From NCBI RefSeq assembly GCF_015277815.1, contig NZ_CP063813.1:2790001-2854000 (forward strand): a DNA stretch of 64,000 nucleotides, given 5' to 3'. Shown piece by piece: positions 45,719-53,428 of this stretch (its first letter is position 1; each line of letters opens with the position of its first letter). Made by a program: the position numbers and the translations under genes. This DNA comes from Microbacterium atlanticum. Its GTDB lineage: Bacteria > Actinomycetota > Actinomycetes > Actinomycetales > Microbacteriaceae. A model generated the notes under the pieces. The model was not told the DNA's origin. It ran no database searches and worked only from the letters and a program-made list of their open reading frames with translations.

Positions 45719-46138
45719 TCAGGCAGGGCGGGTGGCGACGGCGACGACCTCAATCTCGATGCGCATCCGACCGGCGAGCTGCGCCCCGACGCCTGTCCAC
45801 GTGGGACGCCGGCCCTCCATGCGCTGGAGGAGTTGCGCACCCACCAATCCGTCCGCTTCATCGGTGAACCCGTCCTCGCCGCCATGGAAGGCGCGGACCG
45901 AGATGACACTCGGCCAGTTGGAGCCGGACGCCTCGAGGATCCCGCCGATGTTGTCGAAGCACTGGGCGATCTCGTCCTCAAGCGACTCCGGGAACACCTT
46001 TCCGTCGGGGTCGGAATACCCCCCCTGCCCAGCGGTGAAGATAAGGTCCCCCACGCGCACTGCCTTGGAGTACCCGTAGGCGGCGCCGAGTCGGGCACCA
46101 CCGCCGCTCTGCGGATCGATGTACTGCGGTTCGGACAT
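45719..46138 (-). CDS. RidA (YjgF/YER057c/UK114) family protein
   Basis: 139 residues from the ATG at 46138 behind AGGAGG. Family pattern: YSKAVRVGDLIFTAGQGG (about 23-40), EDEIAQCFDNIGGILEASG and a C-terminal RIEIEVVAVA strand with the conserved Glu. The canonical active-site Arg (usually IRVELDA near the C-terminus) appears as GRMRIEIEV. RidA proteins hydrolyse reactive enamines or imines, or act in aminophenol-type aromatic pathways. It is alone on its transcript with a TAGCGT promoter and a nearby 17-bp element. Confidence 0.85.
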   Translation of the reverse strand: MSEPQYIDPQSGGGARLGAAYGYSKAVRVGDLIFTAGQGGYSDPDGKVFPESLEDEIAQCFDNIGGILEASGSNWPSVISVRAFHGGEDGFTDEADGLVGAQLLQRMEGRRPTWTGVGAQLAGRMRIEIEVVAVATRPA

Positions 46139-46193
46139 GAGACAAGACCTCCTGGTCGTGGAAGCACCCGAACGGTGCTCCGCCGGCATCGCG

Positions 46194-46246
46194 ACGCTAG
46201 CGTGCAGCCCGCTCCCGAACCACATCGCCGGTCCGACTCGCGGTCC
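46194..46246 (-). promoter_or_regulatory. RidA promoter with recurring element
   Basis: A minus-strand TAGCGT -10 (first base 46199) is 56 bp from the RidA start. GGTCCGACTCGCGGTCC at 46230-46246 is a weaker relative (13 of 17) of the 17-bp element, its near half-site 35 nt from the -10. Confidence 0.4.
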
Positions 46247-46396
46247 CGTCAGCATCGGGCGCCTCCCCTCCGAACCGATCGGTATCGACGAACGGCGAAG
46301 CCATCCGCGTCACTTGGGCCGATTGTCGCGTCCGCACCGCGTGGTCCTCCGACTAGCGTGAGCCGCAAACCTGCCGCTCTCTGAAAGGAGATCCGC

Positions 46397-46861
46397 GTGG
46401 ACCTCACGCGCACGAACACCGATCTCGTCGAGCTGATGCAGCTCGAGGCCAGGTACTCCGCGCTGTTCGACAGCCGCTCCGCCGAGGCGTGGGCCGACTT
46501 GTTCACCGCCGACGGCTCCTACCAGGGCGGCTTCTTCCGCCGGAGTCCCGGCGATCCGCTGGCAACCGGCCGCGACGAGCTCATCCGGCTCTGCATCGAG
46601 CACGACGGCACGACGTGGCACTCGCTCGGACTGCCCATCCTCACGGTGGACGGCGACATCGCAGTCGGCCGCGTGCCCTCCATCTCTGTCGTCATGCAGG
46701 ACCAGGACGGCGCAACTCGCACGATGCTCTACCACGGCTATTACGACGTCAGATACGCCCGCACCCCGCAGGGGTGGCGGATCTCGCACCGCGTCAGCTA
46801 CACCGTCACGCTCCAGGAGCACTATCGCGGCGACGCGGTGCCCGCACTGCCGACGGTCTGA
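46397..46861 (+). CDS. SnoaL/NTF2-like protein
   Basis: 154 residues, GTG start after AAAGGAG. The NTF2-like fold shows in LVELMQLEARYSALFDSRSAEAWADLFTADGSY (about 10-42) and terminal strands RTPQGWRISHRVSYTV. Homologues include small dehydratases, isomerases and scytalone dehydratase-like enzymes of aromatic metabolism. A TAGCGT hexamer lies at 46354-46359. It is followed 8 bp later by an alpha/beta hydrolase, likely the same transcript. Confidence 0.72.
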   Translation: MDLTRTNTDLVELMQLEARYSALFDSRSAEAWADLFTADGSYQGGFFRRSPGDPLATGRDELIRLCIEHDGTTWHSLGLPILTVDGDIAVGRVPSISVVMQDQDGATRTMLYHGYYDVRYARTPQGWRISHRVSYTVTLQEHYRGDAVPALPTV

Positions 46862-46869
46862 GGGCGACG

Positions 46870-47571
46870 ATGACGACAAGCGACGTCCGAATCCGCTTCG
46901 TGCTCGTCCACGGCGCCTGCCACGGTGCGTGGACCTGGGAGACGGTTGCTCCGCGCCTCGAGGCGCACGGCTGGCTGGTGACCGCCCCTGAGCTGCCCTT
47001 CACCTCGATGCATGAGGATGCGCGCGTGGTGCGCGACGCTGTCGCCGCAGCGAGAGAGCGTGGCGAACGGGTGATTCTCGTCGGTCACAGCTACGGGGGC
47101 GGTCCGATCACACAAGGCGGCGCGGAGGCGGATCATCTCGTGTACGCGGCGGCCGCGGTCCCCGACGTCGGCGAGCCGACGGACGACGAGCGTACGATCA
47201 CACCCGAGGCGCTTCGCGCGGCCGTGATGCTCGAGAACAACACCGTGCTGTCGATGGACCCGCAGCACGCCGCCGCCTCTTTCCTGCAGCGCACCGACCC
47301 CGACCTGGCCCGTCGCGCGGTCGAGCGACTGCGCCCGCAACCAGTCCTCTGCTTCGAAGAGCCCCTCACGGAAGCAGCCTGGCGGCACGTACCCTCGAGC
47401 TACATCGTGGCCACCGACGACCGTTCGTTCGCCACCGACTTCCAGCGCGTTCTCGCCGCGCGCGTGCGCGATGTCATCGAGCTCGATTGCGATCACTCGA
47501 TGTACTACTCGGCCACGGACGGTCTCGTGAGGCGACTCGAGGAGATCGCGGCTGAGGTCGCCAGTCGCTGA
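46870..47571 (+). CDS. Alpha/beta hydrolase (HNL/methylesterase-like)
   Basis: 233 residues from the ATG at 46870. FVLVHGACHGAWTWETVAPRLEAHG (about 10-34) and nucleophile Ser in ILVGHSYGGGPI (about 73-84) are typical of the compact MES/HNL-like hydrolases, and the catalytic His is in LDCDHSMYYSA. These enzymes hydrolyse small esters or catalyse C-C lyase reactions. Paired with the SnoaL-like gene; both end at a strong terminator. Confidence 0.82.
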   Translation: MTTSDVRIRFVLVHGACHGAWTWETVAPRLEAHGWLVTAPELPFTSMHEDARVVRDAVAAARERGERVILVGHSYGGGPITQGGAEADHLVYAAAAVPDVGEPTDDERTITPEALRAAVMLENNTVLSMDPQHAAASFLQRTDPDLARRAVERLRPQPVLCFEEPLTEAAWRHVPSSYIVATDDRSFATDFQRVLAARVRDVIELDCDHSMYYSATDGLVRRLEEIAAEVASR

Positions 47572-47589
47572 ACGGGCCGACCTCGGCAA

Positions 47590-47636
47590 ACAGAGAGCGG
47601 ATGCCGTGCCCGAGGGCCGCAGCATCCGCTCTCTGT
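47590..47636. terminator. Bidirectional terminator
   Basis: A perfect 15-bp stem (47590-47604 with 47622-47636) and 17-nt loop between the converging hydrolase (stop 47571) and MDR dehydrogenase (stop 47658). Confidence 0.8.
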
Positions 47637-47657
47637 GATCTCAGTGCAGAGCCGGCG

Positions 47658-48704
47658 TCAGGACACGACCACGTGCAGATCGATGTCGGTCGGCGACCCC
47701 GACGCGGCGAACGCAGAGGCGAAATCATCGAACTCGTACTCCACGATGGTCTGCGCCTGCAGGTCGATGAGGCCGGCGCTGACCATCCGCATCGCGTGGA
47801 GGTAGTCGTCGTTCACAAGCCCGTAGATGCCCCGGATATCCACCTCCCGCTCGATCACCGAGCCGAACCAGTCCGGCATCGAGAGGTCGAGCCCCATCAG
47901 CCCGGAGAGCACCATGATGCGCCCCCGCCGCGCAGCGGATGAGAAGGCCTGTGCGATGACGCTCGCGTGACCGGCGAGCTCGACCACGACCTCGGCCCCG
48001 TCCGGCAGGATCTCGTACAGCGACGCGACCGTGTCCCCCGCGCCCGCGAGAATCGTGTCGGTGGCGCCGAGTTTGCGGGCGAGGTCGAGCGATGTCTGGC
48101 GGGTGTCCACAGCCACGATCCGGGATGCGCCGAACGCCTTGGCAGCAAGGACGGCACACAGTCCGACACGCCCTGTCCCGTAGATCACAGTGGTGAATCC
48201 CGGAATCACCTGGGCACGCTCGTACATGTGCACCATCAGAGCCACATCAGGAAGGAGGGTTGCCTCGACGAACGAGATGTCGTCGTGCAACCGCACCATG
48301 CTCCACTCCGGCGCCGATGTGAGTTCCGCCAGCGCACCGCGTGAACCGACGTCGTTGCCGTAGAGCTTATTGTTCGGGCACATGTTGCTGATGCCGCGCT
48401 GGCACCATTCGCAGGCGTTGCAGGTGATCGGGCTCTTGATGATGACCCGGTCTCCCACCTCGAAGCGCGTGACCTCAGAACCGACCGCCTCCACGATGCC
48501 TGCCGCACGACGGCCGGAGACATGCGGGAAGACCCAGTCCTCCGGCTTCACGCGCGGTGATCCGACGACCATCGTGCGCGTCGAATCGGTTCCGATCTGC
48601 ACCGCCTTCGGCCGCACGATCACGTCGTGCGCGCCGGGGACGGGCGCCTCGATCTCCCCGATCGTGACCTCTCCCCCGAGGGAGTGGTGCAGGATCGCTC
48701 TCAC
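47658..48704 (-). CDS. MDR-type (zinc alcohol dehydrogenase-like) protein lacking catalytic zinc ligands
   Basis: 348 residues, GTG start overlapping the upstream stop (GTGA). The structural zinc site is complete: Cys95, Cys98, Cys101 and Cys109. The nucleotide fold is normal (VIYGTGRVGLCAV). But the catalytic zinc site is lost: AVQIGTDSTR replaces the usual ICGTD-x-H with no Cys, and the GHE motif is GRR (64-66). It could act zinc-free like quinone oxidoreductases or have gained a new mechanism. Last gene of the operon that starts at 51713. Confidence 0.8.
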   Translation of the reverse strand: MRAILHHSLGGEVTIGEIEAPVPGAHDVIVRPKAVQIGTDSTRTMVVGSPRVKPEDWVFPHVSGRRAAGIVEAVGSEVTRFEVGDRVIIKSPITCNACEWCQRGISNMCPNNKLYGNDVGSRGALAELTSAPEWSMVRLHDDISFVEATLLPDVALMVHMYERAQVIPGFTTVIYGTGRVGLCAVLAAKAFGASRIVAVDTRQTSLDLARKLGATDTILAGAGDTVASLYEILPDGAEVVVELAGHASVIAQAFSSAARRGRIMVLSGLMGLDLSMPDWFGSVIEREVDIRGIYGLVNDDYLHAMRMVSAGLIDLQAQTIVEYEFDDFASAFAASGSPTDIDLHVVVS

Positions 48705-50053
48705 TTTTCGTCCTGCGTGTGGGTGCCGAGGTGCCAGGGGGCGGGGTTCTGGGCGTAGGCGGTGTAGTCGCCGGGGATGCTGATGCCGGGGATCTGGGGT
48801 TCCCATTGGCGGTCGAGGAGTTCTTCGGGGTCGCCGTACTCGGCGGCCAGCGCGCGGACCTCGGGGTCGTCCAGCGCGGCGAGGCGACCGTCCCGGATCG
48901 GGACCTCGACGGTGCCGTCGTCGTGGGTGATCTCCACGGTCGGCCACATCAGGTGCATGTGCACGTGCCCGTACGGCCAGCCCAGCTCACCGGCCTTGTT
49001 CTCCGCCTCCGACGGGCCCGCGGTCCCGAACCCGAGGTGGATCACCCCGGACCGGTACCGTTCCCACTCCGTGCCGCCGGTGGAGACCATGTCGATCCGC
49101 GACGGGCGCCGCACCCACGGGTTCGTGCCCACGGCGACCTCCCACAGCCAGAACAGCCCCTTCCCGGGGAACTGGTCGTACTGCAGCTCCTCGGTCTCCT
49201 CCAGCAGCGCACGCCACCCCTCGCCGTACGCGCCGCCCCCCTCGACCCGGGTGATCTTCCCCGCCTCGAGCGTCGCGGTCAGCTGCGGGAACGGCTTGGA
49301 GAAGTGCGTGAGCGTGCCCTTGATCACACCCTCCGCGTCCTGCAGCGCGTTGATCGGCGGACCCGGGTGATACATCAGATGCCCGATGCACGGGTCCTCC
49401 GCGAACCAGGTGCCCTCCGTGGTCCAGTAGTCCGGCAGCAGCGTGTACGAGAAGTCGGTGCCCTCCTTGTCGGTGATCCGCACCTTCGCGCCCTTGCCGC
49501 GCGACCACACCGGATCCCACGCCTTCTGGTTGATCAGGTCATGCAACGGCCGCGGGAAGTTGTTCGACTTGTCGAGGAACTGCTCCTCCAACTGCCACGC
49601 ATGCCCCTCCCACCGGAAGTCCGCCGCGATCGGGAACGCCCGCCCCTGGATCAGCAGGTCATAGTTGCGCCACTCGACCACCTTGCGCACCCACGGCATC
49701 TCCAGATACCGGCGCGGCCGATACGTGTCCTCATGGCCCTTCCACGGCTCCCGGCGAATGTTCGCATCCAGCTCATCGGTCTCCGTGATCGGACGATCCA
49801 CCCCACCATCAGCGATGATGATGTCGACCTTCGCCCCCCGCTCCCGCAACACCTTCGCGATCGCCAACGGCGCCGCCAGATGCACCGTCGAATCAATCGC
49901 GATCATCACCTTGTCACCAGGCTTGGTCTCCCCATACCCCTGATAACCCGGCACATTCGTCTTCGCATACAAATGCAGGAACTCCGGCTGATCCGCCAAA
50001 TACTCCGCCTGCGCGATCGCATCCGCCAGATTCTCACTCTGATCCAAACTCAC
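48701..50053 (-). CDS. M29 aminopeptidase-like / 2,5-dihydroxypyridine dioxygenase-like fold protein
   Basis: About 450 residues from the GTG at 50053 (AGAGAGAAGAAG upstream); GTG 50125 would add 24. The layout of M29-type proteins is visible: the early GDKVMIAIDSTVHLA, then YGEGWRALLEE (GEG-type motif), GVIHLGFGTAG and a final VHMHLMWPTVEI. In leucyl aminopeptidases and NicX-type dioxygenases the last motif is HxD; here it reads H-x-H. The metal centre is thus changed, or a different chemistry is used. It is coupled by GTGA to the MDR gene and follows the MIP18-type gene by 128 bp. Confidence 0.6.
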   Translation of the reverse strand: MSLDQSENLADAIAQAEYLADQPEFLHLYAKTNVPGYQGYGETKPGDKVMIAIDSTVHLAAPLAIAKVLRERGAKVDIIIADGGVDRPITETDELDANIRREPWKGHEDTYRPRRYLEMPWVRKVVEWRNYDLLIQGRAFPIAADFRWEGHAWQLEEQFLDKSNNFPRPLHDLINQKAWDPVWSRGKGAKVRITDKEGTDFSYTLLPDYWTTEGTWFAEDPCIGHLMYHPGPPINALQDAEGVIKGTLTHFSKPFPQLTATLEAGKITRVEGGGAYGEGWRALLEETEELQYDQFPGKGLFWLWEVAVGTNPWVRRPSRIDMVSTGGTEWERYRSGVIHLGFGTAGPSEAENKAGELGWPYGHVHMHLMWPTVEITHDDGTVEVPIRDGRLAALDDPEVRALAAEYGDPEELLDRQWEPQIPGISIPGDYTAYAQNPAPWHLGTHTQDEK

Positions 50054-50181
50054 AACTTCTTCTCTCTTCTCAAAATGCTTCTGGTCACCGAACGGTGGAC
50101 CAGCGAAGGGACGGGAACATGGCACGGACGCGTCGTAATGGATGATGCCGACGACGAGCCGCCCGCGCAGTGGCTCGATCG

Positions 50182-50580
50182 TCAGGACACGTCCATCGCC
50201 GCCGCACCGCCAGGAGTGCTGTCGAAAACCAACGGGAGGCGCTTGCGATGCTTCGCGTGCATGAGTTCGCGTGCGTGCTCTGCCATCCGCGACTCATCCC
50301 ATGCGAGGAGGTGGTCGAAGCTCACATCGACGCCGTTCACCCAGGGAAGCTTCTCGACGTGCTCAGTGACGTAAAGGATGAAGTGCCCCACGTACATGCA
50401 ATGCGGGGCGGTCACCGTGAGTTCGACGCTGACGTGGCCGTCGTCTGCGATGTCGATCTTCTCCACGAGTCCCATGTCGTTGAGTCCGGTGGGAACCGCT
50501 GCGGCGACGCTGCACGGATCCTTGATGTCGTTGATCGCGACACGCACCTCCGCCCGCCGCCGCTCCATCAGGTCGCTCAT
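50182..50580 (-). CDS. MIP18/PaaD/SufT (DUF59) family protein
   Basis: 132 residues, ATG two bases after the amidohydrolase stop. The DUF59 pattern is clear: AINDIKDPCS, LNDMGLVEKIDIADDGHVSVELTVTAPHC (about 34-61). The canonical DPE is DPC (Asp21-Pro22-Cys23), while the signature Cys (Cys61) is kept. Such proteins assist iron-sulfur cluster assembly or, as PaaD, a specific oxygenase. Here it is embedded among enzymes with altered metal sites, suggesting a dedicated maturation or docking factor for one of them (inference). Confidence 0.75.
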   Translation of the reverse strand: MSDLMERRRAEVRVAINDIKDPCSVAAAVPTGLNDMGLVEKIDIADDGHVSVELTVTAPHCMYVGHFILYVTEHVEKLPWVNGVDVSFDHLLAWDESRMAEHARELMHAKHRKRLPLVFDSTPGGAAAMDVS

Positions 50581-50582
50581 GA

Positions 50583-51713
50583 TCACACCGGCAGGAGAGG
50601 TGCGGTTCCCGGTCCGACGAGAGGAGCGGGATCGCCGTCGCGGGTGCCGCCGGTGACCGTGCTCCACGGCGCACGCAGGCCATTACGGCGCTCCTGCTCC
50701 ACGTCGTCGTCGGCGAGCAGCGCACGGCGCTCCTCGACGTCGATCCCGTGGATGTCGAGCATGTTCTGGCCGATGATCTTGCGCTTGATCTCGTCCGTGA
50801 ACTCCGGGTACCCGCCGTCGACCATGTCGGCCGGCATCTCGAACTCCATGAAGGCTTCGATCACCGGGCGCCCGTGGGTGAAGGTGCAGCCAGTCGCGAA
50901 CAGCACTTTGTCCTCCCCGCCCATGAGCAGCAGCTCGCCCATGATCTGCGCGAACTTGCGCTTCTGGCCGAGCGCGTAGTGCGCGGTCGACTCCATGTTG
51001 ATGTAGACGTTGGGGTAGCGCGCGATCTGGAAGGCGCACTCGTCGAGAAAGGCCATGCCGCCGTGGACGACCTCGAACTTCAGGTTCGGGAAGTCGCGCG
51101 CCGCGTAGTCGATGTCTCCGACGCGGTAGGGATCCATCGGAGTGACCCCGAGAGGCGCTGCCTTGTGCACGGCCACCGTCTTGATGCCGAGATCCTCGAT
51201 GTGCTGCAGCACGGGATAAAGTTCGTCCTTGTCGGCCAGCGACATCGACTTGAACTCCCCGTCGATGAAGTCTGTCGGGTAGAACTTGATCCCGGAGAGG
51301 CCGTACAGCTCGTGCTGACGGTCGATCTCGTCGATCGTTGCCGACGGACCGTCGAAGGTGCTGATGGGACCGTACAGCAGCGTGCGGTTCGGGTACCGGC
51401 GCTTGACCTCGTAGCCGATCTCGATCGGCGAGTAGCCCTTGAAGATGCCGGGCATCGGGACTCCGTGGAAGACGCCGATGTCGGTGTAGCTCTCAGGGAA
51501 CACCGCCGAGATCACCGTCTCGGGGTCGGGCAGCGAGTGAAACCACTCACCTCGCTGATACTCCTGGGGCATGACGCCGAGCTCGTAGTAGTAGTCGCCT
51601 TCGACAACCGGCTGAACGTACTTCACGGTCTCGGGAGTACTGGCGGAATCCACCCGCCGGTTGTCGAGCGCGTGGATCACCGAGTCGACGACGAACACGT
51701 CTTTATATGCCAT
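50583..51713 (-). CDS. Amidohydrolase-2 (ACMSD-like) family protein with degenerate metal site (paralogue 3)
   Basis: 376 residues from the ATG at 51713 (AGGAG upstream). It shares with the pair at 35642-37690 the core AVHKAAPLGVTPMDPYR (His183), YAARDFPNLKFEVVHGG (His217) and RYPNVYINME. The N-terminal HxH is reduced to a single His (DSVIHALD, His14), and the GSD Asp is Gly275 in LFATGCT. It therefore lacks a normal binuclear or mononuclear amidohydrolase centre. First gene of the operon with the DUF59, M29-like and MDR genes, just downstream of the pucR gene. Confidence 0.77.
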   Translation of the reverse strand: MAYKDVFVVDSVIHALDNRRVDSASTPETVKYVQPVVEGDYYYELGVMPQEYQRGEWFHSLPDPETVISAVFPESYTDIGVFHGVPMPGIFKGYSPIEIGYEVKRRYPNRTLLYGPISTFDGPSATIDEIDRQHELYGLSGIKFYPTDFIDGEFKSMSLADKDELYPVLQHIEDLGIKTVAVHKAAPLGVTPMDPYRVGDIDYAARDFPNLKFEVVHGGMAFLDECAFQIARYPNVYINMESTAHYALGQKRKFAQIMGELLLMGGEDKVLFATGCTFTHGRPVIEAFMEFEMPADMVDGGYPEFTDEIKRKIIGQNMLDIHGIDVEERRALLADDDVEQERRNGLRAPWSTVTGGTRDGDPAPLVGPGTAPLLPV

Positions 51714-51792
51714 TCGAGAACACTCCTGCTCTAGTCGCGCTGTTTCATTCATCCTGTCCAGCGGCGCAGCGACCGCACACTAGACAAAGGGC

Positions 51793-53370
51793 CTACGAGA
51801 TCGGGGAAGTTCGGACAGCCGCCGCCGACGGACGGTTACCCGACGGCGGCGACGTCTCGGCGTACAACGCCAGGGCGAGCGAATACTCGAGGAGGTTCTC
51901 ACCGGCGCGCGGATCGCGCCCTGTGAGCTTGGTGATCTTGCTCAGCCGGTACGCGAGGGTGTGCCGATGGATATACAGGCTCGCCGACGCGGGCCCTGGA
52001 CGACAGCCGTGCTCGATGAAGGCACGGAGTGTGTCCACCAGATGCGACGACTCCCGGGCGTCGGCCTCGAGGAGCGGTCCGATGGTGCGATGGACGACGA
52101 GATTGCGCAGTTCAGGATGCTCCGACCCGAACATCGCCGGAACGGGCACGTCCTCGAGACCGAACACGCCCGAGTTGAGGGTCGTCATGCTCGCAGCAGC
52201 CTGAGCTTCACGGATGCTCGCCGCGAGTCCGGCCATTCCGGGCCGCCCCGAGCTCACGCCCACGCGTGCCCGGCCGACCACGCCGACGAGAGTCGAGTGG
52301 AGCTCGTTCGCGATGGCGGGAGAATCCCCCACGACCGCGATCACCGATGAGTCCTCGATTCCGATGATCGACTGCGGCGGCAGGTTGTCCTCGACGAGTC
52401 GGCACAGCTCGGAGACGGGCACGCCGTTCGCGGTCACGATGCTCAGCACGGTCAGCGGGGCGTCCGCGCTCATCCCCGACTCGCCCACTCTCTCTGCGAA
52501 CCGCTTCTGGTTTATCGTGCCGCGCTTCAGACGAAGCACGAAGTCGCTCGCGGCCGCCCGCCGCAACCGCCGACTGGACATGTCGCGCGAGAGCACGAAG
52601 ACCGCGCCGGCGATCGCATGCTCGAGGGTGAGCTGATCGATCTCGTCGAGGGTGTCTGCCCCGGTGCACGCGAAGAAGCCCTCCGCCTCCCCGTCGATCG
52701 CCAGCGTCCACACCCGAGTGTGAACGCCGGACAGGTCCAGATCGCGGTACACACCTGGCAACGTGGGCGAATCGCGACAGACACTCAGTTCCGCGTTCGG
52801 AAGTGTCACGACGCGATCGCCACGCTTGGCGACGACGCGGCCGAACCAGTCGAGCACGCTGAGCGAGATCCCCGGCACGGCGTCCACCACCACCTTGAGG
52901 ATCGCGCTGAGACTCGCATTGCGTGCGACCTCGCGCATGATCCGACGGTGCACTTCCATACCGGCTCGCACGCGGGAGTAGTGCTGATCGATCACGCGCG
53001 AGGTCACGAACATCGTCACCTCGCTCAGAGGAACGTCGTAGTCGAGCGTGAATACGGGAATGCCGGCTGCGCTCGCCGCGGACAGGAGAGGCTCAGGCGG
53101 GGGTTTGCCATCGACGCCGCTGTAGCCGAGGGCGTTGCAGCTGATGCCGGCGAGGCGTCTGATGAACCCGGCCTGCTCGTCGGGAGTGGCCGAGATCAGC
53201 GTCATTCCCGTGGTCAGCACCAGCTCGCCGCCCCGAAGCCACGGGGTAGGGTCGAGCAATTCCGTCATCGTGACGGCTCGCGCCTCACGGCGACCGGCCA
53301 TGAACTCATGCCCCGCGACGACGGTGGCGCCGAAGTCGGGATGGTCGAGAAGTTCCTGCAGGATGGTCAC
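51793..53370 (-). CDS. PucR family transcriptional regulator
   Basis: 525 residues, GTG start. It has an N-terminal PucR domain ([21 protein letters not shown], about 38-58), a middle GGDEF-like region and the C-terminal Puc[27 protein letters not shown] (about 474-496) followed by [13 protein letters not shown]. It likely activates the downstream amidohydrolase operon. A near-palindromic GGTCCGCTCACGTGACC lies 42-58 bp upstream of its start. A TAGTGA hexamer so close to the start suggests a nearly leaderless transcript. Confidence 0.9.
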
Positions 53371-53411
53371 GCTTCACTATCACCTTTGCGTGCAGCGAGC
53401 CAAAGTCCTCG

Positions 53412-53428
53412 GTCCGCTCACGTGACCG
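53412..53428. promoter_or_regulatory. Recurring operator-like element before pucR
   Basis: GGTCCGCTCACGTGACC matches the 17-bp consensus at 14 positions and overlaps the 3' end of the YtcJ-type gene, implying that pucR has its own promoter. Confidence 0.45.

Noticed and set aside
46303..46359. GGGCC plus TAGCGT before the SnoaL-like gene as another member of the 17-bp element set
   Set aside because: The half-site is weak and the spacing is 38 nt, not 34-35; kept out of the regulon list.
48719..50374. A 551-codon open frame on the plus strand opposite the M29-like and DUF59 genes
   Set aside because: Low-complexity Arg/Pro/Val-rich translation without domains, opposite genes with clear family motifs and translational coupling.
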